This document shows, piece after piece, positions 1 to 10,703 of a stretch of 64,000 bases of DNA. Below the pieces are notes generated by a model. That model saw only the letters and a program-made list of their open reading frames with translations, was not told the DNA's origin and searched no databases. How positions within the stretch are numbered: the stretch's first letter is position 1; each line of letters begins with the position of its first letter. Source of the DNA: Begonia masoniana (Eukaryota; Streptophyta; Magnoliopsida; Cucurbitales; Begoniaceae); assembly GCA_022432975.1 (NCBI GenBank), contig CM039508.1, positions 50,619,646 through 50,683,645 on the forward strand. The letters run 5' to 3'. A program made the translations under genes and the position numbers.

Positions 1-22
1 ACACAATTTCATTTCTTTTTAG

Positions 23-1890
23 ATGGTCAATTTGTAAAGTCTGCAATAGTAGAGTTTGTGTTTGCCAATAAGCTTCCTCTGGTTACAAAATTTTCAAGGG
101 AAAGCGCCCCTCTTCTTTTTGAAAGTTCAATAAAGAAACAGGTAACATTGTGAATGCTACTTGAATCTGGTTTTCATTTTTGTATCGGAGAATTGATTTT
201 CTTCTTCTTAGATATCTAACGTTTCTGCACATTTTTTCTCCAGTTAATTCTTTTTGCCATTTCAAATGATTCCGAGAAGGTTCTACCCGAATTTCAACAG
301 GCTGCTAAACATTTCAAGGGAAAGGTACTATTCATAATTAAGCATCTAATGCTAGTATAATATCTTAAACATCCCTTGCTTGTTGCCAGTTTGAAATGTA
401 TATGTAAAATGGATTTTTACATAGGTATTCTTCTACTGGAACGCACCATATTCATTATCATCCATTTTGAATTATGCAGCTTGTCTTTGTTTTCGTGCAA
501 ATGGATGACAAAGATGTTGGAAAGCCTGTCTCGGAATATTTTGGCATCAGTGGGGATGCTCCCAAGGCAAATAGTTTGTTTTTTTTTTTTTTTTTTTATT
601 GTAGATAATATGGATATTTATCTTCCTGGATTATGCGATGGTATAAATAAGTCAGTGGCATAAGCAATTTATGTTTTATCCAGGTTATTGCATACACCGG
701 AAACGAAGATGCCAAGAAATTTGTTCTTGCTGAGAACGTGACACTGACTAATATCAAGGTTTAGCAGTCTCTTTTCCTGTCTCTCCTTGGCACACTTGCA
801 CACTTGCCTTTTATATTTTTATTTTTCTTTTAGAAGGTAGTTAATCTTTTTGTACTTAGAAGAAGGTAATTAGTGTCCACATTAGACATTTACTCATACT
901 GTATGTTGATCTTGCAAGAGGCAGTTCATCTTCAATTTGCAAACATTTGCTTTCTTTAGGTCTTTGGGGAGAATTTCTTGGAAGACAAGTTAAAACCTTT
1001 TTTTAAGTCAGATCCGATCCCAGAAACTGTAAGATGTTTTGTTTTATTATTCCATCCGAATCATTTTTTCTTTCTCATTTTGGTTTTCAAGTATTTTCCC
1101 CTTGATTGAGGCAGAATGATGAAGACGTGAAAGTCGTGGTGGGAGATAACTTTGATGATATTGTTTTGGATGAGTCGAAGGACGTTCTCCTCGAGGTATC
1201 ATAGTAACGAGAGAAAATCTGCATTTTTTGCCTTAGATGATGCTTATTTAACAAAGTTTCTCATACCAGATTTATGCTCCATGGTGCGGGCATTGCCAAG
1301 CGTTGGAGCCAACATACAACAAGCTTGCCAAACATCTTAGCAGCATTGATTCACTTGTCATAGCCAAGATGGACGGAACAACAAATGAACACCCGAGAGC
1401 AAAGGTGATTCTAAATTGTGATGATCATTATAGAAATGTCGGGTTACGGCATTTCTGGTCAAAAGCATTAAATCCTCAATTCTCGTGTTTAACAATTTAC
1501 ACTGACCATGATATATTTCTTCCAAGTCTCTGATCTTGTAGCTTTATTATAGTGAGAGAATGACGCCGTCTTTTTCATTGTCAGGCCGACGGATTTCCAA
1601 CTATACTCTTTTTCCCGGCGGGAAACAAAAGTTTCGAGCCGGTAAGTACCATCCACCGATTGTTGGTATACTTATTATTCCGTATAAATATATTTTGTAA
1701 TCTTCATTTGTGTCTACAGATTACGGTCGAAGCTGATCGAACGGTGGTTGCTCTGTACAAATTCCTGAAACAAAATGCATCAATCCCCTTCAGGCTCCAA
1801 AAGCCGACTTCTCCAAAACCCGAGGTGTCTGATGCTAAAGAGGTCCAGGAGAACAGCTCAGTATCAGAAAGTGTGAAGGATGAATTGTGA
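23..1890 (+). CDS. Protein disulfide isomerase-like, 3' part (PDIL1-3/1-4 type)
   Basis: Catalyses disulfide formation and exchange in secretory proteins in the ER lumen. Nine exons are visible: 23-141, 244-324, 480-566, 684-758, 960-1028, 1115-1195, 1270-1404, 1585-1641 and 1720-1890; the 5' exons lie left of the window. Joined, they stay open and end in K-D-E-L before the stop at 1888-1890, an ER-retention signal. Exon 7 (1270-1404) encodes the thioredoxin active site C-G-H-C preceded by Y-A-P-W, i.e. the second catalytic (a') domain; the earlier exons match a redox-inactive b' thioredoxin fold. The acidic C-terminal tail with V-K-D-E-L is typical of the family. The intron after 566 starts with GC, not GT; this is required to keep the frame between the lysine codon and the next valine. 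The PDI identity is secure; the exact subfamily is inferred from the residues around the active site. Confidence 0.93.
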
Positions 1891-2230
1891 GAGCTCCTAG
1901 TAAGTTATGCATCCTTTTGGCTGTATTTGTATTGAATTTTAGGGTAGATTAAGATGCATGAATCATAAAAGAAGACATAATTCTTGTAATTCTCAATCAA
2001 ACCCCCTCTAGTAGAGAGAGAGAGAGATAAAGAGGATGCTGTAGCTTTTTCAGTTTTGACTGTGGAGACCCTGAAAGAACCAAGATTTCTGGTAGTCCTT
2101 TGTGGATTTATTTTATTCTGAGATATGAATGTCATGTAATTTGAATAGAAATAGACGTAGACATTTATACATAAGGAGAAAAGTACAATATAAACCATAT
2201 ATTTTGAGATCGTGACACTTTAGGCCTTAA
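1891..2230 (+). other. Probable 3' UTR of the PDI gene
   Basis: No coding frame is supported here. The stretch directly downstream of the PDI stop contains a short GA microsatellite (about 2010-2029) and T-rich sequence compatible with a plant 3' UTR and polyadenylation region. The transcript end cannot be fixed from sequence alone. Confidence 0.4.
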
Positions 2231-2710
2231 TTTATTTTCTTCGAAACAAAACCATATGGAGTAGTTGAAGAGGTTTGAACGTAGAAATTGCATTCTCTGA
2301 CACAAAGGAGCTTTTGATTTGTTTGCCAATTTGACAAGCTTCACAGACTTTATCATTCTCAAAAGATATTTTTGGAAACTCTCTAATTAAATTATCCTTA
2401 GTAATCTTAGCTAAATTATCCATGTTTACGTAACCTAGTCTTCTATGCTAAGTCCGACTATCAGACAATAAATTCGCAGCAAGACATTTTTTATCAATAT
2501 GTTCAAATTGAACTAAATCAATAATATAAATATTTTTTTTTCTATATCCTTTGAACAAAATTTTGCTATTAGAAACATCTTGAATTACATGTGCATTTGA
2601 CTTGAAAACTACTTTATAACATTTATTACATAATTGACTGATAATTAACGGGTTGTGTTTTAGTTCTTCAACTAACAAAACATTTGACTTGTCCAAGAAT
2701 ATTCTAAGTC
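2230..2710 (-). mobile_element. Ty1/copia fragment (gag-pre-integrase region), degenerate
   Basis: On the minus strand two short frames (2448-2696 and 2232-2423) follow each other. They carry the pattern of the copia gag-pre-integrase domain: a region ending in C-x-x-C-x-x-G-K (C-E-A-C-Q-I-G-K), the zinc-knuckle-like signature just upstream of integrase, and a preceding H-x-x-N-P-L-I-I-S-Q-L segment. No LTRs, RT or RNase H lie next to it, and the frames are broken, so this is a roughly 480-bp scrap between PDI and the arabinogalactan-like gene. The family call rests on the CxxCxxGK context and domain order. Confidence 0.7.
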
Positions 2711-3208
2711 TTTTATTTCACTTAATTAATGTCATTTATTTGAATTTTAACGACATATTTAATTAATTACCTTATTATAATAACTTATTTTGTTATTTAA
2801 TTATATTCTCTCCGATTAATAATAATTAATTTTTTGCCTAATTCTACCAAAATTACTTCGAAAATATTAATTGATATAATTATGAAATTTGAAAAAAAAA
2901 AAAAAACAAAACGTCAAATTACAAAATTTTAAATTCCAAATCCCAACGCTTTTTCATTCCTTCTTCGTCATCTTCATCTTCCTCCTGCGCGCTCTCTCTC
3001 TCTCCTCCGCATTTCTCTCTCTCTCTCCTCTGCTGAAATCTACTTCCTCCCCTTTTCTCGCAACCTGATAGATTGTCATCCAATTTTGAATTATTTTATT
3101 GATTTCTCAGATCCACACTCCACTCCTTTCACACTCCACGCTACTTCCCTTTCTCCATTCTCAAGACTCAGATCAACATTCTCTCCTCGGGTTTGTTCAG
3201 TCACTCCC
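2711..3208 (+). promoter_or_regulatory. Upstream region and CT-rich leader of the arabinogalactan-like gene
   Basis: AT-rich sequence (2711-2940) passes into a pyrimidine-rich leader with CT microsatellites (about 2990-3030), a frequent feature of plant core promoters and 5' UTRs. An in-frame ATG at 3086 would add 41 residues without signal-peptide character, so the ATG at 3209 is preferred as the start. No unambiguous TATA box is claimed. Confidence 0.45.
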
Positions 3209-3694
3209 ATGGCGAAATTCTCACAATCATCCTCCTTTCTTGTTTTGGCTTATCTGTTTTTCGGACTCGCCGTTGCCCAGAATGCGCCTGAGATTCCACC
3301 CAGTCCGAATCCTGACGTCGTAGCCGATTCTCCCCCGCCTCTGGCGCCATCTCCATTTGAAGGCGCGCCGGAGAACTCACCTGCAATATCTCCACCCGCG
3401 CCTCCCCCCGCAGATTCTCCCTCTTCACCCCCTTCTACGACGCCGGAATCGCCGTCCACGCCTTCCCCTTCACCGGGCGTGGTCAGCGACGTCAGCGAGA
3501 AGGACAAGAGCGACGCGGGAAACCAATCTAAGGAAGGAAGCGGCGAAATGAACGTGGGCAAGAAGGCCGGAATCGCGGTGGGAGTAATCGCCGCGGTTTG
3601 CTTGGTCGGAATCGGAGGATTCGTTTACAAAAAGCGGCGAGATAACATCCGGCGAACACAGTATGGCTTCGCAGCGAGGAGGGAGAGTCTCTGA
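3209..3694 (+). CDS. Arabinogalactan-like proline-rich membrane protein
   Basis: Single-exon gene of 161 residues. The first 24 residues form a signal peptide (hydrophobic L/F/A core ending A-V-A-Q). Residues about 25-90 are rich in Pro, Ser, Ala and Thr, with repeated S-P, A-P and P-P-P clusters, the typical substrate for hydroxyproline O-glycosylation. A charged linker (about 91-116) precedes one transmembrane helix (about 120-139) and a basic cytosolic tail beginning Y-K-K-R-R. It therefore looks like a type I plasma-membrane arabinogalactan-like protein held by a helix rather than a GPI anchor. The 3209 start is chosen over the in-frame ATG at 3086 because only it places a signal peptide at the N terminus. 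The function of this small family is poorly defined; role in wall or membrane contact is inference. Confidence 0.85.
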   Translation: MAKFSQSSSFLVLAYLFFGLAVAQNAPEIPPSPNPDVVADSPPPLAPSPFEGAPENSPAISPPAPPPADSPSSPPSTTPESPSTPSPSPGVVSDVSEKDKSDAGNQSKEGSGEMNVGKKAGIAVGVIAAVCLVGIGGFVYKKRRDNIRRTQYGFAARRESL

Positions 3695-4076
3695 AAACTA
3701 TACTGGGTCTTCCATGGTTTTAGCAAATCTGAGGGTGTAGAAGACAACCCTGGATTGAAATCTCATTCTTTTAGGTGATTATATTCACAGTTGCATAATT
3801 TTTATTTTTTCTGGATCCAGCTTATCAAATTTCTGATCATCTTCATTGCTAACTGGTTTTTGCTTTGAATTAAACCTTAATTTATCAAAGATTAGCCTTT
3901 AAAAATCACATCTTTATGTGTCACACATCATTCTTTGAGGACCAATAACTTGACACTCATCTACCATTTGTGCCTTGTTCAACTCCATTCTTCTAAATAA
4001 TGTGTTGCCCATTACAATGGGGAAACTTTTTTTTTTTTTTTATTTGCCGAGCAAAACAGCTCTCGAGTGCCCGTCA
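3695..4076. other. Convergent intergenic region (AGP-like / HDS 3' ends)
   Basis: Between two converging genes; expected to hold the 3' UTRs of both. Includes a T run at about 4028-4042. A frame at 4000-4182 overlaps the last HDS exon and has no support. No other feature seen. Confidence 0.4.
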
Positions 4077-7000
4077 TTATTCCTCGATCGGAGGATCAAC
4101 CCATCGGCCGTGTTCTTTTATTAGCTCGATGAGCGCATCGGTCGCACCCTCCATCGCAATTCCACGTTGCACGACGGTCTAAGAAAAAGAAATAAAAAAA
4201 GAAAAAATAAGGTTTATAAATCAAAAATGAAGATTTTATTTCTCTCATCAGGTTAGTATAGTTTTCGGCCAAAGCTCGATAAATTAGTATACCTTCCCGA
4301 CGTAGAGATCAATCTTTCCAGGGGCACCGCCAACGTATCCGAAGTCGGCATCGGCCATCTCCCCTGGGCCATTGACTATGCAACCCATGATTGCGATCTA
4401 GCCGTAAAAAAAAATACTAAACTAGTTATCTTAACTATATATTGGAATCATAATCAACAAAACGATGAAGACTAATGTTAATTACCGATACGCCAGGCAA
4501 ATGAGACGTCTTCTCTCGTATTTCAGCGCTTATTTCTTGAAGGTCGAATAGAGTTCTACCGCAAGACGGGCACGATACGTACTCCTGCAACAAGTCATCG
4601 CCAGCTAAAAGGAACGGTTGATTATATAATCAAAGAGCCTCGAAATTACTCATAAATGATGCATACCGTCTTTGTATTCCGCATTCGGCAACCTTGAAGT
4701 AAGTTGAAAGATGTATTCCGAAGAAAATCAAAATCCTTGTCCGGGGCTTCTAACAGGACGCCGTCTCCGAGCCCGTCCACTAAAAGACCTCCGGCGTTAG
4801 CTCCGGCGAGGATAACCAAGTCATCCCTACAATGGTAGACACATATGGTCAATTCATGCTTTCCGTCTTGATAAAAAAGTAGAACAGTTTATGATTTACC
4901 TGTGCATCCCTTTCGGAAACTGAATATGATGAATCACCGGGAAATCGAGACCATTGTCAGCTAGATACTCGAATAGCCTGCAGCCAACACTTTATGCTTT
5001 GCATTTCCGACAACTCTAAACTTACCCGTTGTGGAGTTTAAATTTGTCGGTTTACTTTTGAAGATAAATCTTCTCATTTGAATTCAAGTACTGCTGAGTT
5101 ATGAAATTATTCGACTGTTCTTACTCGGTTCGGTTTACTTTGTCGTAATACTTCTTTCCTGGGCATTAATATATCAAACTAACATTACTATTACCTCCTG
5201 GCTGCATGAACTCGGCTGACTCGATCTTTAGTGTAAGGTAAATCATGAAGAAGCATAGTAGCATCAATCTCCTTCAACATTTCCAGCTCTTCGTATGACT
5301 CATCGCCATGGACAGTCACTACTAATCGTGTGCCTGAGAATCGATAGGGTAGAAATATAAAATTTAACGAAAAATCAAACGTTCTGAAAAGTTGCCGTTT
5401 TCAGCTGAAAGTTCAATATTAGTAACAACTGAGATAAGCAGATACCTTCCGGCAATAGTTTGTGAGCACCGGACGACACTTCCTTAAGATTTACTAGAAC
5501 CAAAGCATTGGGCAATGGTTTAGTAAGCTGCTCCGACAGAGGAGTAATCACACCCATACTGATGTCTATCAGCCTTTTGAGAGCTAGCCGCTGATTGAGA
5601 GCAAACAAATAGATCGTTTTCGACGTTAAAATTGATCGAGAATCGAACAAAATAACTGAAGTTCGAGGCGAAGCTTGGGAAAAAGAGGTTCTTACAGCGT
5701 CGTGGTCATCAAGTGGTGGAATTTCTCTCAAAAAGATCGAATCAACTGTTGCTAGATCCTACTCGTTCATAAAAAGACGAGGAAAGTCTCAGACTGGAAA
5801 GGAATACGAGCTGTATTTTTTTTCAACATTTATGCGACAAATTCACTAAAATCAGACCTTAAATGGCATGCCGACAACCAGCTTTGTTGCGAGGGACTTG
5901 TATAAAAGGTCTGGAGTCTGGATTTAGGGAGACAAAGATAGAGATCGTTATCGTCTTGTCTTGGAGATATCGGGTACGTCAACGAATTATTAAGTAATAG
6001 TAAGCGCACCTTCAATTGCTCCAAAGAAACAGACATGAGAACCGAACCGTCTCTATGCAGAACACCTCTATAGTCCACTTCATCTCCCTGAGTCAAAATT
6101 CTGAGTAAGTGAAATTTTTTAAAAAGGAAGTAAGAGTTTGCTCGTAGACTGACCTCCTTTTGCACCGGCAACTGACCCGATCGTCGCTGAAAATCAAAAT
6201 ACCGTCTGTGCTTCTCTTCAAATGGGGCCTTGTGGAAATATAGCATAAAGTCCGTTGAGTTTAATCGGGAACAAAACAAGTAAACATAGATGTAAAACGG
6301 GTTAAAGACATCGAAGATCCTACCACCCCATTCCGAAGCTCAGCTGCTCTCATACCGAGGTTGGCCAATCTTCGGCAAGGATCGATCTCCTCTTCAGGCG
6401 GTTCAGTGAGAGAAACTCTAATCGTATCGCCCAAACCATCCTGCATATCAAAGACTCTGAATAAGGAATTAAAGTTGATCAAACCAATTGAACTCGAGTT
6501 GGCAGCTCCAATCTCTTGACAATGTTTTGGGTTATTTGGCTTCAACCTATTGCCATTCTCTTCGAGAATAAAGATTAAAGTATCGATCTTGGGAACCGCA
6601 GAGCTTATAGTTCTAATTTTTTTTTTTTAGGATTTGTCCATTTAGTTTGGTTCTCTATAAAAATCTAAAATCGTGAGCTCTTTCATATTAGTATTATGTA
6701 TGCACGGATACCTGAAGAAGGGTTCCTATGCCGATTGCAGACTTCATTCTACCATCTTCACCTTCTCCAGCTTCGGTGACTCCAAGATGCAAAGGATAGT
6801 CCCAACCATTAACGTACATTTCAGCTACGAGCAATCGATAAGCTTGGACCATAACTACTGGGTTACTTGCTTTCATCGAAAAGACAAAATTATGGTAGTC
6901 TAACTTCCGACAAATCCTCGCAAATTCAAATGCAGATTCAACCTGCCAAAATAACATATAACTTAACTCGGAAGCAAAAAAAAAAAAAGAAAAAAGGCAA

Positions 7001-8967
7001 ATAAAAATTGTTTTGAAGAACTGAAGAATGGAGTTTTCACCATTCCCCTGGGAGAATCGCCATAGTAGCTCATTATACGATCCGAAAGACTTCCATGGTT
7101 CGTCCCAATTCGCATTGCTCTTCCATACTTCTTACATTTCTCAACCAATGGAGCAAAAACCTGGCAAATCATAAATACGATCACTATTAATGATCCAAAA
7201 GATAAGTCAGGACCTAAATTCTATTGTTGCTACGAACTGATAGAAACTTTTTACCTGTTCAATATGCTCAAGTTCTTTCTGATAGTCGTCATTGAATATT
7301 CCAGCATCTCAAATTGAGCACGCCTATCGGCTGCAAGAAATATTCTCGTATTAAGTGCAAAAATTGCCAAAAACATAACGCCAAAAACATAAAACATACC
7401 AAAATTTCCCGGGTTTACACGAATTTTATCGAAGCATTCTGCAACCCGTAAAGCCACTGAAGGAGCAAAATGAATATCTGCAACCAGGGGTATATTGTAA
7501 CTGCACATTGAAGAAGGTCAGATAACCATGGAAGTTGAATTCACGGGCGATTTATCACACAGTTTTAAGGTTACTTGGACCTACTTTTTCTGCACGAGTG
7601 AGTTCTTGATTTCAAAACATGCATCGGCTTCTTTCTTCCCTTGAACTGTGATTCTCACAATCTCAGCCCCCTTGTCAGCAATTCTCATTACCTACAACAA
7701 AAAACTTATAAATAGGCCACCAGATGATACTTTATATTGCACAAGTCCATCGAAAATATATTATAGGGCAAAGTGTAATTTAGCCATTAACGTTAGAGTT
7801 AGAGATGACTCATACCTTAATTTATCTTTTGAACAAAACTGCCCATTTACTTTGGATCGTTAGCAAAACAACCTATGTCTTGCTTAAATTCGTCAAACAT
7901 CTTAAGCTTTACGCTTGTAATGGTCTTTTTTAACCTACCCTGATTATCTTGATTCAGTTGATTTTTCGTATACACCAGATATCACAATAAATTTCAAATA
8001 TTAGAAGATAGTCCAACTGAAACACGTGTTTGAAATTAATTGTGAATTTGAGGGTGTGCGAAATCGAGTCAGTTAAGTAACCAGAGTACGTTAAAATAAC
8101 AATTACAAGCGAAAAACGTGAGACATTTCATAAATTTTACTAAAACAATGATTATTTTGCAAACGACCTAAAGTACAATGGCAATTTTGCTCAAAAAGAT
8201 AGTTTAAGGCATCAATTGACCATGAATTTTAAGTTCCGGGACAACATTGTATTTTACCCTATATTATAATGCTTGGAGCCATGGGCCATGTAAACCACAA
8301 CTTGTCAAGAATCAGATGCAATTACATCGAATTTTACGGCATTTTATACAAAAGCAACACTAGAAAGAAAAAAGATTGGTCTTTTCGATGCCAACATGCC
8401 ATTTACAAAATCATATCTGAAGAAAGTTAACTGAGGAATGCTGGAGAGAAAATGCATATCATTAACTCACTTAAACAATGAAGATTTGAGAAAAGAAAAC
8501 CTGTTCAACTGTTCCAGCTATATCCTTAGTGTCACTTGTAGTCATCGTCTGGATCCTAATCGGATGCTCACTACCGATCGCTACGTTCCCGACCATCACT
8601 GTTCGTGTTTTCCTCCTGACAGTTTGATGAATGGATTCACAGTACTTCTGACGAGGAACTGCACCCAGAAAAAAACATAGAAAAGTCATTTTTTAAGATT
8701 AATTTTGGACAGACTTTCATGTTTGAAACTAAGAACTGAAAACCCATCAATCTTTTCACCTAATAATGGACTCCCCTCCGACGCAGGCTGAAGTTCAGCT
8801 ATCTCCGATCCAGGATTTGAATTCCGAATTACCAAAACCTTCGTTCTACGAGACCTTAGTCTTTTCAAATCAGAAACTTTTACAAAGTTGGCACTCTTTG
8901 CGAATCCTAAACTCATTTCCCTGCACTTAAGGCTTGGGAACGAAGCCGGTACAGTACCAGTAGCCAT
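4077..8967 (-). CDS. HDS: 4-hydroxy-3-methylbut-2-enyl diphosphate synthase, plastid (HDS/IspG/GcpE), with a one-base frameshift
   Basis: Penultimate enzyme of the plastid MEP isoprenoid pathway; a [4Fe-4S] enzyme converting MEcPP to HMBPP using ferredoxin. Nineteen coding exons on the minus strand: 8760-8967, 8501-8658, 7585-7691, 7400-7500, 7255-7330, 7041-7160, 6712-6942, 6324-6440, 6154-6228, 6010-6087, 5858-5917, 5696-5758, 5446-5590, 5195-5333, 4900-4977, 4667-4826, 4486-4584, 4293-4397 and 4077-4178; about 740 residues, as in plants. The N terminus is Ser/Arg-rich like a plastid transit peptide. Cluster ligands are visible: C-P-S-C in exon 17 and G-C-I-V-N-G-P-G-E (Cys and Glu) in exon 18. 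All junctions are GT-AG and in phase except that exon 5 is 76 nt where phase requires 77: one base is missing near 7293-7296. A 5' UTR intron (about 8973-9114) precedes the ATG. Identity is certain; whether the frameshift is biological or an assembly error is open. Confidence 0.95.
7762..8263. repeat. Short inverted-repeat (MITE-like) element in HDS intron 2
   Basis: The 809-bp second intron contains imperfect inverted arms. The left arm starts near 7762 with 'tatagggcaaagtg' and includes 'gaacaaaactgcccat' and 'gatcgttagcaaaac'. The right arm, read in reverse complement from 8263, begins 'tatagggtaaaat' and includes 'gagcaaaattgccat' and 'ggtcgtttgcaaaat'. This gives a roughly 500-bp fold-back with no coding capacity. 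The target-site duplication is ambiguous (possibly TA). Confidence 0.65.
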
Positions 8968-9114
8968 TTCCACTACATTTTTTTATCACCAGACATGATT
9001 CAAAGAAATCCAAGCAAGTTAGTCAAGAGAATTAGGAACTGACAGGTTCTTCTCTCAAAACTGACAACCCAGCAAAAAATAAAATCATTTCCATCCAAAA
9101 GCAGTGACAATTAC

Positions 9115-9880
<766 letters not shown>

Positions 9881-10703
9881 GAATTTAACAGAAATTTACC
9901 ATTTTTCTCAATAATTTAGTGGAAAATGGAAATGAACTCTGAGCCTTTGGATTGAAAAAGACAAACGGCATCGCTTGTGGTATCTTCGTAATCGGAGAAT
10001 CGAACAAATCACTGTGGTGAAACTCTACGTATTTATGTTTCAGTCCTTACACTTTCATTAAACTAAATACACACCCTACGAGGAAGTAGGAACACTCAAA
10101 CAATTTAATTAATAAAAAAAACTTTATGCCACGAGTTTATTAACAAAGTTACCCTTAAACTGTATTTGTTAATAAAAAAATTTGTAAACCACACTTCGTT
10201 GACAAAATAGCTCCCGTGCGGGATCTCGCCCTTCGAGAGCAAGCTCCCGTGCGGGCTCTCGCCCTTCGAGAGCAAGCTCCTGCTCCTTTATTCTGTGAGT
10301 AGCACAGGAGTCCGCCATTGAATAACGGACTCCCACTCTGTTTTAATCCATTTTATTTCCTTAAATTGATATTCAACTCGCAGACCCCGCTTATTGAGGG
10401 CATGATCCCGTTATAGCGACACGCAAACGTAACATTCAAATATTGTAGATTATAATTATAAATTTCGTGTATATCGCACAGAAAATATAATCACGTGAAT
10501 TAATAATAGACGACAAATAAACGATGGGTTAAGGTAATAAAATTTGAGTGTAAAAATACTGTTCCAAAAATAAAGATATAATAGGAACATTTAAGTGATG
10601 CATAATATACAGTATTTGCAAATCCAATTATTTATGTCACGAAAGAACAACAATACCACTGCAAATTCAAAGACAATCGATGAAAGTAACGTTTGGCAAA
10701 TCA
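9881..10703. other. Intergenic region upstream of HDS / downstream of WDR20-like
   Basis: No gene is supported. It contains AT-rich sequence with a recurrent 'gttaataaa / ttaaac' motif (about 10100-10210), a GC-rich 33-bp tandem repeat (10209-10274), and otherwise unremarkable sequence that includes the probable HDS promoter and the WDR20-like 3' UTR. Confidence 0.4.
10209..10285. repeat. 33-bp GC-rich tandem repeat, two copies plus a partial third
   Basis: The unit begins agctcccgtgcggg and contains tctcgcccttcgagagca. Copies lie at 10209-10241 and 10242-10274 with one substitution, followed by a truncated third. The inner 'tctcg...cgaga' words are self-complementary. It sits abruptly in AT-rich DNA, like the other GC cores noted in this window. 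Confidence 0.85.

Noticed and set aside
3250..3561. Antisense Gly/Glu-rich frame over the arabinogalactan-like gene
   Set aside because: Mirror of the proline-rich sense codons; the sense frame has a signal peptide and membrane helix.
4000..4182. Small plus-strand frame at the HDS 3' end
   Set aside because: Overlaps the conserved last HDS exon on the opposite strand.
10209..10285. CRISPR-like direct repeat
   Set aside because: Plant nuclear context, contiguous copies without spacers; an ordinary tandem repeat.
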